Source: Penium margaritaceum
Lineage: Eukaryota > Streptophyta > Zygnematophyceae > Desmidiales > Peniaceae
DNA length: 21,900 nt
Direction: 5' to 3'
Assembly (NCBI GenBank): GCA_023375785.1
Contig: SZWC01009541.1
Coordinates: forward strand, 1 to 21,900
The notes below the pieces were generated by a model. That model did no database searches. It saw nothing but the letters and a program-made list of their open reading frames with translations, and was not told the DNA's origin. Below are positions 1 through 8,972 of the stretch, piece by piece. A program made the position numbers and the translations under genes. Numbering within the stretch: position 1 is the first letter of the stretch; each line of letters starts with the position of its first letter.

Positions 1-112
1 ACTTACGCTCTAAAGCAGTTGACTGAGGGTGCAGCACACTAAGCAACGAGTGTGAAAGCCAGTACGCTGCATCAACAATACTGCTGCCCCAACCTGTTGC
101 CTTGCAATTCCA
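1..112 (+). repeat. Element A 5' LTR, 3' end only
   Basis: This stretch aligns base for base with 16058-16169, the end of the 3' LTR, and the similarity stops just before a primer binding site at 116. The last two bases are CA, the usual LTR end; the matching 3' LTR bases are TA. The boundary is uncertain by about 5 bp, because both copies happen to continue with gcttg. The rest of this LTR lies left of the window. Confidence 0.8.
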
Positions 113-115
113 GCT

Positions 116-128
116 TGCTATCAGAGCC
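116..128 (+). other. Element A primer binding site (tRNA-iMet type)
   Basis: TGCTATCAGAGCC differs at one base from TGGTATCAGAGCC, the complement of the plant initiator tRNA-Met 3' end used by most plant copia elements. It starts 3 bases after the inferred LTR end. Confidence 0.8.
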
Positions 129-1392
129 AAAGCGTAACAGCAGTAGCAGAAGATTGGCGTACAACTGCCAGACAACACCGGTGGACGACCATATGCGCCA
201 GTGCAGGAGAAATGCTGTCGGATTTTTTCCGGCAGCATTGACCAGCCTGGTGGCGGCGTCAGAGTTTTCCCCATGGCCATTGGGCTAGGGGAAATGCTAC
301 CATATCTTTCGGCATCACTAACCCCCACGCGTGATACGAGGAGGTGAGCGGTTAGCGACGTCAAGCATCACGACAATGCCATACGTCGACCAGGTGTGAT
401 CGTGCTGCAAGCGGCAACAGCGGCAGCAACTTGCAACAGTAGCGAGTAGTGGCAGCAGTATCCAGCAAGAACTGTGCTCATCAGTAGAAGCAGGGAAAAG
501 CAGCAGCTTGTGACAACTTGCAATAGCAACAGCCCGCAGCGGCTTGTACCACTGGCAGGACATAGCAGCAACAGCAGCCAGCGGGAGCAGCAGCAGCAAC
601 AAGGAGCAGCCAGCAGCGAGCAACAGTAGAAGCCGGCTGTAGTAGCAGAAGTTGCTAGCAGCAACAGCGAGCAGCAGCCAACAGCAGCTTGTAGCAAGCA
701 GCAGTAGTAACTACAGCAGCAGCCAGCTGCAGCTCGCAATAGTAGCAGCTGTAGCTCGCGACAGCAGCAGCTTCAGCTGCTGCTGCTTGCAACAGTTGCT
801 CGCAACAGCTGCTCACAACAACAACAGCTTCAGCTGTTGGGTTGCTACGCGCTCCTAGAGATGTTTTGGTCATTGTTGCAGCCGTGATGGCAACATCAGT
901 TGTTGCAAAAAACACCTATGGGTGGTGGATTTTTCTTCAATGTTTTGTTTCTCTACTTGATTGCACAGCGAGCTCGCTACTCGATACGAGCCGCATGCAG
1001 CAAGCAACAAGCTCGCTGCTTGCTACAGCTTGCAACAGTAGTGCCTTTAGCAACAGCAGGAGTAGCGGCTTTGGTAGCTGCAATCGTAGTAGAAGCAGCC
1101 ATAGCAATGTTAGTAACATAAGTAGTAGCAAAAGTTGTATCACCACACCATCAGCAACAGTAGCAGTAGCGATAATAGCAATGGCAGCTGCGTCAACACC
1201 AGCTAGTATCTTGTGGCGGACATAGCAACGGCTTCAGCATCAACCACTACTAACGTCAACAATGTTTCAGCTGGCATCATTGCTGATGTCACTACTCACA
1301 TCATCAACACAAAAAAAACACTCTGCAGACAATGCAACAGCACCTGCTGAAGTCAACCATCTCAAGCTGACATCACCGCAAACACCAACAAC
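129..1392 (+). repeat. Element A leader: CAG/CAA-rich degenerate microsatellite
   Basis: The + strand is dominated by imperfect CAG, CAA, TAG and AGC triplets, densest at about 400-840 and 990-1250. The many short open frames here on both strands are Ser-, Gln-, Ala-, Leu- or Cys-rich low-complexity reads with no recognisable domain. Two perfect small inverted repeats share a TTCA loop: stems 763-771/776-784 and 822-828/833-839. A TGA at 1348-1350 closes the later gag frame upstream, so this stretch is best read as a long untranslated leader. Part of it may be decayed gag sequence. CAG and TAG triplets alternate as in the gag poly-Q tract that follows. Confidence 0.6.
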
Positions 1393-2984
1393 ATGAAGAG
1401 AAGAAAAGAACACAAAGGAGGGTGGAACAAAGGGGGCCAACAAATATGGCCACTAGCCCCAATAGGGATCCCTCATCCCACTTTCCTACAGTAGTTGCAG
1501 CAGCAATAGCAGCAGCAACAGTGGCAGTAGCAACAACAACAGTAACAGCACAAGCAGCAGTAGGAAGAGCAGTAGCAGTTGGAATAGGAACAGTAGCAGG
1601 AGCAGCAGCAACAACAACAAGAGTAATAGTAGCACGAACACCCTGTAGGCTCTATCGTTGGTCCCTCTGACTCGATAGATCCGCTCGCCGCTTTTCGCCA
1701 ACACCTTGCAACGCTGACATAACAGCTAGCGGCAGTATAGCTGTCTCCATCCCCGTCGCTACAACAGTCGCAACAGCAGTATCAACAGCCGCCGCCGCCG
1801 TAGTAGCATTACCAACCTCCGCCGTCGCAACAGCATCAACAGCCGCCACCACTACAATACTAGCCCCCGCCATAGCAGCCGCACCAACATCAGCAAGCAT
1901 CGTTCACCCCACCAGGATACGCGAGCCCTACAGTTTCTTTTGTCACACAATACGTGGCGCAACAACACACCCAATGCCAATAGTAGACGGCGACGTCAGT
2001 CCAAGGCCCCACTCTGGGTGCCGGCTGCAGGCCAAAGGACTTCAAAACCCCATCGCCACCGCTTGAGGCTGGCGACGAATTCCGAAGCTGGGAGCTGAGC
2101 TTCCGGATCTGGGGGCAGGGCGAACGTCTGTGGTCCCACTACGTCCTCCCTTTCGACTCCACCCAGGCCGACCAGGTCTACGACGCCCGTCGCGGCGCTC
2201 GTGCTCTTATCCCTGTAGCCCTTCCAGCCACACGCCTCGCCCTTGAGCCCTTCCTTAGTGATCCTACCACTGACGCCCTCCCTGACCGAGCAGCAGCCTG
2301 GCACGTACTCACGCACCCTCATTGCCTGTCCACTGATGTTGAGACCAGCTGCCTTCTCCGGGAGTTCAACTGCCTTCGCATGATGGAGACCAAGACGGTC
2401 ACCTCCTATTGGCAACGCGCAGAGGACCTTCTTTGCTGCCTTGGAGACGCCGCGCCACCCCCTCTCTCCACGCTCCTGACCATCAAGCGTGGCGCCACCA
2501 CCACCTTCTCCGATGTCTTCGTCCACTGCTCCCATGACGTTCCGCCGTGATGGCTGCCCAGGGTACCCTCATGCCCTGGGCATACGAGCTCTTCCTCCTC
2601 ATTGAGGAAGCCCATCAAGAGTCGCGCATCGATCACACGGAGTCCCTCGTCTCCCCTGCCGTCGCCTCACCTGCCGTTGCCTCGGTGACTATCGCCACCC
2701 CAGCAGCAGAAGCAACTTCCGCCACCCCCTTGTCTCGCAAGAAGAAGCGGTGGGGCAAGAAGGGCAAAGAGACTCAGCAGCAAACTAGCGGATCAGGCAG
2801 CGTTAGCCTTGTTTGCCAGAACTGTGGCCAGTCACGATATGGGTGGTACACGTGTCCACTCTCGATTGACAAGGCTTGTGTCATCGCCACCATGCATCGC
2901 CAGCGTGAGTGCCGCCTTGCCACCAGTGTCGTGACTGTCACTGCTCCTATTGCATCCGCACCACCTGTGACGACCTCCTCGTAG
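1393..2984 (+). pseudogene. Element A gag pseudogene with Gln/Pro-rich N-terminus and defective zinc knuckle
   Basis: The first plausible start is ATG 1393, 43 bases after an in-frame TGA. The frame then runs to 2547, interrupted only by TAG and TAA. In order it encodes a basic start (MKRRKEHK), a poly-Gln/Glu tract (1489-1635), a short helical stretch (about 1651-1740), a Gln/Pro-rich tract (1762-1920), and the gag core. The core has the Trp-containing start near 2086 and a UBN2-like part near 2311-2445. A TGA at 2548 and a shift to another frame lead to a Lys-rich stretch and a zinc knuckle at 2814-2855, whose histidine is Tyr (TAT 2838-2840), a CAT to TAT change. The frame ends at TAG 2982. 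Gag would form the capsid; this copy cannot. The N-terminal Gln-rich part is inferred from frame continuity, not from a known domain. Confidence 0.65.
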
Positions 2985-4030
2985 CTTCCTCTACAGTCGT
3001 TTGCACCCGCTGCTCCATCCTCGACGCCTTCCTTTCCCTCCCTGGACTCCGGCACCATCACACCCCAATTGGTCTACTCCGTTGGACCCTCCGCCCAAAA
3101 GCGCCAGCTAGAGCAGTTCATCGTCTTCCACCTCGGCCTTCCTTGCCCTCCTCCCCAGGGAAGTGCGAGTTGCGCTTTCGCTAGTTCCTCTCTACCCTGC
3201 ATGACAGAGTCGGTGCTGCAATCATGTCATATATCCTCGTCCGTTCCGGGAGGACAGGGCACGGCAGATCTGCTGTGCCCTATCCTCCCGCTCCTCTCCG
3301 AGATGATGTTGCCTGGCTAGACGACTAGTATTCCTAGTTTGTGCCTCCATCCACTTCGACAGCATTGCTTGCCCATTGCCATGTGACAGTCAATGACCTG
3401 GCCACACCAATTCAGGATCCTTCAGAGACCTGGATCATCGACTCTGGGGCTACGCATCACATGACGGCCTCGCGCAAAGCCTTCAATTTTCTTGGTCTCG
3501 TCACCGATGTCACCGGGGTTCGCACGGGATCTGGTCAGGTATTGCCCATTCGTGGTATCGACGTAGTTCGTTTCCGTGGTCCAGCGGGTGATGTCTTCTT
3601 GACCAATGTTTTCTTTGTCCTTGGCCTTGAGCTCAGCCTCTTGTCTATCACCTCCCTTCATTGCATGAGCATGGACGTTCAGCATTCCCGTGGTGTGGGC
3701 ACTGTGTCATTACATTCGTCCGGTCGTGTCGTTTTACATGCCACCGCCTGTGGCAACTTGTAACATGTGTCGCGCATGTCCGCTCCCACCTCTGTCTCCT
3801 AGTCTTTGCTAGTATCTGTCGACGACTCGTCGGCAGCTACTGGCCACGTGTTTGTCACGAGCACCTTGTCTCCTCAGCACACGCGTCTCCTGCATCGCTA
3901 CCTCTATCACATCCACTCTGTCGCTGTTGACAGTATGCTTTGCACACAGCCAGCAACAGGTCTTAACTCAGCCTCCTTCCTTCTGCCGTGTCGCACAAAG
4001 TGCATTGATTACACTCAGGGCAAGATGTAG
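2985..4030 (+). pseudogene. Element A aspartic protease and pre-integrase region (pol, broken)
   Basis: The stretch 2985-3300 is Ser/Pro-rich linker without a domain. From 3302 the frame gives DDVAWLDD, two TAG codons (3326, 3335) and then the protease. The catalytic DSGAT is at 3440-3454, preceded by WII and followed by HHMT; a typical flap-side motif (NVFFVLGLELSLLS) lies near 3605-3650. The frame continues through TAA 3761, TAG 3800 and TAG 4028 into the GAG-pre-integrase region. There a HRYLYHIHS-like histidine segment (near 3892) and a C-x8-GKM stretch (near 3990-4027) represent the integrase N-terminal zinc module. Comparison with element C suggests the 3761 TAA replaces a Tyr codon. 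The protease would mature Gag-Pol. Catalytic residues survive, but the stops prevent expression. Confidence 0.75.
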
Positions 4031-5242
4031 CATTCTGCCTATTTCCTCTTTGCCTCTCGAGCGTCCGTCCCGCTCGATCTCGATCACTCTGATGTCATGG
4101 GTCCCCTCCCAACAAAGTCATTCAGCGAGCACGGTCGTTATGTTATGAACCTTACGGACGATTACTCTCGCTATCGCTGCGTCTTCTGCCTACGACAGAA
4201 GAGTAACTTCACTCCCACAATCAGGGACTCGCTAGTCCACGCTGGATGCGAGTGTGGTCACCCTCTCCGTTGCTTGCGTTCTGATTGCAGGGGTGAGTTT
4301 CTGGGGAAGACCACTCTCTTCCTTGCCTCCCGTGGTGTCCATCATGAGACATCGGCACCTTACACGCCAGCCCAGAGCGGCGTCTCTGAGCGATGGAACC
4401 GCACCATGGCCGACGCTATCCGCACCATGCGAGTCGAATGNGTCCCTTCCCAACAGAGTCATTCGGCAAGCACGGTCGTTATGTTATGAACCTTACGGAC
4501 GACTACTCTCGCTATCGCTGCGTCTTCTGCCTACGACAGAAGAGTAACTTCACTCCCACAATCAGGGACTCGCTAGTCCACGCTGGATGCGAGTGTGGTC
4601 ACCCTCTCCGTTGCTTGCGTTCTGATTGCAGGGGTGAGTTTCTGGGGAAGACCACTCTCTTCCTTGCCTCCCGTGGTGTCCATCATGAGACATCGGCACC
4701 TTACACGCCAGCCCAGAGCGGCGTCTCTGAGCGATGGAACCGCACCATGGCCGACGCTATCCGCACCATGCGAGTCGAATGTGGCATCTCCGACGGCTTC
4801 TACTTTGAGGCCATGACCTACATGACGTGGGTCTGGAACCGGATTCTCCATGGATCCATTCCTCGTCAGTCCACCCCATACCAGCATTGGTGTGGAGATC
4901 ACGCCGACCTGCATTCGGCTCCTGTCTAGGGTTACGTCGCCATCGTGTGGTTGCCTGCCCCACACCAGGGTGGCAAGCTCGAGCCTCGTTGTCGTCCGTG
5001 CACCTTCCTTGGTGTCTCACGCTAGTCGAAGGCATGGCGTTTTGGGATCCCGCCCCACACTGCATCATCGAGTCCCACGATGCCCTCTTCTTTGAGGACC
5101 TTTTTCCCCGTGACCTCGTTCACTCCAATGTGTCGATGTTCCTCCCGTTGCGTGGGAGAGCGGTGGTTCCGTCCTTTGTCCAACCGTGTCCTGGCGTTCC
5201 ATCGTTTGCGCCCTCAGACCCACCTTTGCCAGTTGGCCCTAC
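4031..5242 (+). pseudogene. Element A integrase, first copy, containing an assembly-type 341-bp duplication
   Basis: The copia integrase core is clear. The first Asp is in HSDVMGP (about 4085), followed by DDYSRYR, the second Asp in RSDCRGEF (normally SDRGGEF), and the Glu in VSERWNRT. From 4442 the same sequence starts again after a single N, shifting frame. After the second pass the frame continues to the integrase C-terminal part (WVWNRIL, YQHW) and meets TAG 4927, then TAG 5023. Copy 2 has TGG and CAG at the equivalent positions 5792 and 5888. The enzyme would insert the cDNA into host DNA; this copy cannot. Taking out one 341-bp repeat leaves a normal-length core, so the internal duplication is probably not biological. 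Confidence 0.8.
4101..4782 (+). repeat. 341-bp near-identical direct repeat joined at a single N
   Basis: Bases 4101-4440 and 4442-4781 are the same integrase segment at an offset of 341. I count about five differences, all within the first 70 bases, and none seen in the remaining 270. The only ambiguous base in the window, N at 4441, sits exactly at the junction. The offset is not a multiple of three. The pattern fits two overlapping contig ends placed end to end with a one-base gap; a true tandem duplication is less likely. Confidence 0.85.
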
Positions 5243-6104
5243 GTCTATTTCCTCTCTGCCTCTCGATTGTCCGTCCTGTTCGACCTCCTTCACTCTGATG
5301 TTATGGGTCCCCTCTGGACAGATTCAATTGATGAGCACAATCGGTATGTCTTGAATCTTATGGACGATTTCTCTCGCTATCGCTTGGTCTTCTGCTTGAG
5401 GCAGAAGAGTGACATCGCTCCCACCATTTGGGACTTCCTGGTCCACGGTGAACGCGAGTGCGGTCGCCCTCTCTGTCGCTTCTATTCTGATCGTGGCGGT
5501 GAGTTTATGGAGGAGACCACACTCTTCCTCACCTCCTATGGTGTCCATGATGAGACGTCGGCACCTTATACGCCAGCCCAGAACGACGTCTCTGAGTAAT
5601 GGAACCACACCATGGCAGACGCCGTCCGTACCATGCGAGTCGAATCCGGTATATCTGAAGTCTTCTACTTCAAGGCCAAGACCTACATGACATGGGTCTG
5701 GAACCGAATTCTCCGTGGAACCATTCCTCGTCACTCCACCCCATACCAGCACTGGTGTGGAGAACGCGCCAACCTGTGTCCAACTCGTGTCTGGGGTTGT
5801 GTCGCTATCATGTGGTTGCCTGCCCTGCACCAAGGTGGCAAGCTTGAGCCTCGCGGTTGTCCGTGCACCTTCCTTGGCGTCTCACGCCAGTCGAAGGCAT
5901 GGCATTTTATGGGATCCTGCCTGACACTGCATCGTCGAGTCCCGCAATACCCTCTTCTTTGAGGACCCTTTTCCCTATGACCTCGTTTGCTCCGACGCAT
6001 TGATGTTCCTCCCATCGCATGGGGGAGTAGTGGGTCCTTCCTCCGTCCAGCCGCGTCTGGGTGCTCCATCATTTGCGCCCACGGGTCCACCTTCAAAAGC
6101 CGCC
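5243..6104 (+). pseudogene. Element A integrase, second diverged copy
   Basis: This block repeats the integrase core and C-terminal part of the first copy at a constant offset of 865 bp from the second 341-bp unit (4783 matches 5648, 4927 matches 5792, 5023 matches 5888). It is clearly diverged, with substitutions throughout. The Asp in HSDVMGP (about 5293), the Asp in YSDRGGEF (about 5488) and the Glu in DVSE (5594-5596) are all present. A TAA at 5597 replaces the CGA Arg codon of copy 1, needing two changes at one CpG. The frame then runs through MADAVRTMRVE and WVWNRIL to a TGA near 5960, where a frameshift intervenes. The duplication is older than the 341-bp one and probably arose by template switching or unequal recombination between related elements. 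Confidence 0.75.
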
Positions 6105-6110
6105 CCATCT

Positions 6111-6578
6111 ATGTCCACCAGCCCCTCCGGGCCGACTGCCTAGACCATGTCCGCCAGCCCCTCAGGATCGACTGCCTCGTCCGCGCCTGTCAGCACCTTA
6201 GGGTTGGCTCCCTCGTCCGTGTCTACTAGCCCCTTGGGGCCGGCCGCCCCGCCCGTGTCCGCCAGTCCCTCAGGGCCGGCTGCCCCGTTCGTGTCTGTCA
6301 GTCCCTCAGGGCCAACTGCCCCGTCCGTGTCTGCCAGCCCCTCAGGGTCGGCTACCCCGCCCGTGTCCACCAGCCCCTCAGGGTCGGCTGCCCCGTCCAT
6401 GTCTGTCAGCCCCTCAGGGCCGACTGCCCCGTCCGTGTCTTCCAGCCCCTCCTGGCCGACCATCCCGTCCATGTCCGCCAGCCCCTTAGGGTCGGCTGCC
6501 CCGTCCGTGTTGGCCAGCCACTCAGGGCCAGCTGCCTCATCCGTGTCTACAGGCCCCTCAAGGCTGGCTGCCCCGTCT
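6111..6578 (+). repeat. 36-bp minisatellite coding a Ser/Pro/Ala 12-residue repeat in the IN-RT linker
   Basis: About 13 degenerate tandem units of 36 bp encode variants of VSASPSGPAAPS in one frame. The frame is open from 6147 to 6875; an in-frame TAG at 6141-6143 breaks the first unit. The array lies between the integrase C-terminus and RT, a region that is variable and low-complexity in copia polyproteins. It is flanked by non-repeated Ser/Pro/Arg-rich linker to about 6750. No function is known for it. The phase of 36 keeps the polyprotein frame, so expansion could be tolerated. Confidence 0.85.
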
Positions 6579-6760
6579 ATATTTGCGCGCTACATCCGTG
6601 GTCCGGGCAGGAGCCGTAGCCCCAGGCCGACACTTGGCACTCAGGCCACCTCTGCACGTCCTCTCACCCCACGACCCCTTGTTACTCCACAAGAGTCCTC
6701 ACCTCATGTCAAATCCACTCCCACGATCCTGAGTGGGGACCCGGCGCTAAGGCACTCGGC

Positions 6761-7981
6761 TTGGCTACACTGTCAGTCATCGCCGACCTACATCCGGGGC
6801 CAGCTCTGGGTTATTCCCTACTCCATCAGGAACACCAGCATGCCGTTGTGGCCACGCTCACGCAAATGCCACTAGGGGCACATGACGCTCACGCCCTCAC
6901 TGTTCGCCCCACTGAGCGACCAGAGGACCCAGCCACCCTACGTAAGGATCGAGTGTCTCTCGAGGCCGCTCACTGGGAAGCCGCATGTACCGACGAGCAA
7001 GCCGCCATTCGGCAACATCACGTCTATGAGCTCGTCAACCTTCCCCTGGGCCGCAAGGCCATCGGCGCCAAGTGGGTTCTCCGGCAAAGTGGAAGCCAGA
7101 CGGATCTGTGAAAAAGTACAAGTCTTGTCTCACGGCCAAGGGGTTTGCTGAGGTCCTAAGGATCGACTATGACCAGATCTCTGCCCCAGTTGGTTGATTC
7201 TCCAGCAGCCGGGCGTTGTTTAGCCTTGTTGCCCAGGATGGGTGGGAATTGCATCAAATGGATGTGAGCAACACCTTCCTCCATGGCTCACTAGAAGGCG
7301 AGGAGCTCTACATGATGCAGCCTCCAAGCTTTGACGACGAATCTAAGGTCTAGAAGTTGCGGAAGGCCCTCTATGGCCTAGAGTAGTCACTGCACTGTTG
7401 GAACCAAAGGAGAAGTCGTACTCTTCTTAGCGGCGGCCTCCTTCGCAGCTCAGCCGACCCCGAACTATATCAGGCCGCGAGGTCAGACCCTCCTCGCGGT
7501 CTTGGTTTATGTCGACGATTTGTTCATCTCATCACCGGACGCAGCTGCCATGCAGCGGGTTAAGGACCTACTCAACGCAGCCTACGAGATGAAGGATCTC
7601 GGGCCAACGCGAGTCTTCCTAAGCATGGAGCTTGAGCATGATCACTCCGCAGGCATACTGCATGTCCATCAAGCCACCTATTTCCATGCCCTGTCCAAGG
7701 GCTTCGCTGAGGACCTGCCCCTTGTGCCAAGAGCATCCTCACCCATGTCGCTCGACTTTCAGGCGTTGCTCAAGAGTTCAAATCCAGCTGTGGTGGGGGA
7801 GCCAAGAGATGTAACCGCGTATCTGCGTTTCATGGGGTCACTGATGTTCCTGACAACTACGACGCATCCAGACATCACATTCACTGTGAACCTCCTGGCT
7901 CATTTCTCTCAAGAATTGCTTCACCTCCACTTCAAGGCCGCAATCCGGGTACTGCGGTATGTCGTCACGAATCCACATTGA
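6761..7981 (+). pseudogene. Element A reverse transcriptase (broken)
   Basis: The copia RT start is recognisable in VYELVNLPLGRKAIGAKWV (ending about 7076). One frameshift follows, then KYKSCLTAKGFAE, LHQMDVSNTFLHGSL (about 7250-7290) and an ALYGLE*S stretch. The catalytic YVDD is intact at 7508-7519 and is followed by the thumb and connection region to 7978. Stops are TGA 7195, TAG 7351 (element C has Trp here), TAG 7384 (Gln expected in KQSP) and TGA 7979. The segment between about 7400 and 7500 is frameshifted. RT would copy the element RNA into cDNA. Confidence 0.8.
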
Positions 7982-8219
7982 GGTCTCATGTTCTGCCGAC
8001 AGCCGTCTGTTGTCGTGGTGGGCTACACCGACAGTGACTGGGCCAGCAGTCAGGACGGTAAGAGCCGCACAGGCTCGATCTTTCTGATTGGCGGCACGGT
8101 GGTGTCTTGGCGTATTGGCAAGCAGGGGTGCATTACATGCAGCACCACTAAGGCTGAGTATGCTGCTCTTGGTTCATGCACATGTAAGAGCGTGTGGCTG
8201 CGTCGTCTGTTGTCCGAGT
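7982..8219 (+). pseudogene. Element A RNase H, first part, cut by insertion of element B
   Basis: The frame continues from RT after TGA 7979. It shows the first catalytic Asp in GYTDSDWAS (about 8024-8045) and the second acidic residue in TTKAEYAA (about 8147-8168). It breaks off in LRRLLSE at the start of element B's LTR. The missing C-terminal part, including the DNESA Asp, resumes at 14955, so this single gene is split by 6.7 kb. RNase H would remove the RNA strand of the RNA-DNA hybrid. Confidence 0.85.
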
Positions 8220-8957
8220 TGTTGGAAAAGGAGCCATCCGGCTCAGTTTTAGGTCCACAGGAGCAAGTTCCAGGAAACTACCAGATGCATGATCCTATGG
8301 TCAATCCAACTTCACCATTGCAAAGATTAGGTGGCAAAATGTCTACGGTCCAAGTTTGAGACCAATCCAACGGTCAGATTGGGAGATATGAATTTTCGAA
8401 GTTTCCGGGGTCATCGACCGCCAATATCCGGGTGACCATGGGCGATGGCTCCATGCCTTAGCCTGAGAAAAGAAAAAGGCAAGAGGTCCAGGGTCAAGAC
8501 CTGATGGGAGAAATATCTAAAAAGTTCCTAGATTCTTAGGTTGCCTTGTCAGAGTGTGCTGACTAGGAAAAAGGTACCTCTCCTTACCTTTTAGGTGAGG
8601 TGAGATCCTTGTGTGCCAGCCATGGACACATGGCGATTCTCCATGGGATTGTGGGTTATGTGACCACTAGGAGTGTGCCATAAGAGCATTTATTAGCTTT
8701 ATAGGTCGTGTGTGAGTGGTCAGCCTCATTGCTAGGCTGATTTCCTCTCTTGTGTGAGACTATGGACTCTAGTCTGTGAGCCTTAGCCTGCATGGCTAAG
8801 TGGTGCAGCTTGTGAGAGGGCAAAATTGCCCAAGCTCTAGCTCTATATGTACTTCATCATTTTGAGTGATTCAACAACCATTCTTCAGCACAAGTGATGT
8901 ACTTCCAGTCCCACATGTTTGCTGCTCCAAGGCTCCCTCTCTCCTCCAGATCCAACA
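8220..8957 (+). repeat. Element B 5' LTR (738 bp)
   Basis: It begins TGTTGGAAAAGG and ends CTCCAGATCCAACA, giving TGTTGG/CCAACA inverted ends. It aligns along its whole length with 13862-14954 once the TRIM there is removed. A TATAT motif at 8844-8848, 110 bp from the end, is a plausible TATA box for the element transcript. The open reading frame of the host RNase H runs into the first 140 bases only by chance. Confidence 0.93.
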
Positions 8958-8959
8958 CT

Positions 8960-8972
8960 TGGTTTTAGAGCC
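8960..8972 (+). other. Element B primer binding site (tRNA-iMet type, two mismatches)
   Basis: TGGTTTTAGAGCC lies two bases after the LTR end and differs at two positions from TGGTATCAGAGCC, the initiator tRNA-Met complement. One difference is C to T. Confidence 0.8.

Noticed and set aside
400..1250. Host gene for a poly-Gln or poly-Ser protein
   Set aside because: Every frame is broken, no domain appears, and the stretch lies between the primer binding site and gag of element A.
1996..2535. 179-codon minus-strand open frame
   Set aside because: It is opposite the element A gag core, whose + strand frame shows the copia gag pattern.
6111..6578. CRISPR-like array
   Set aside because: Units are contiguous 36-bp tandem repeats without unique spacers and code in phase with pol, so this is a minisatellite.
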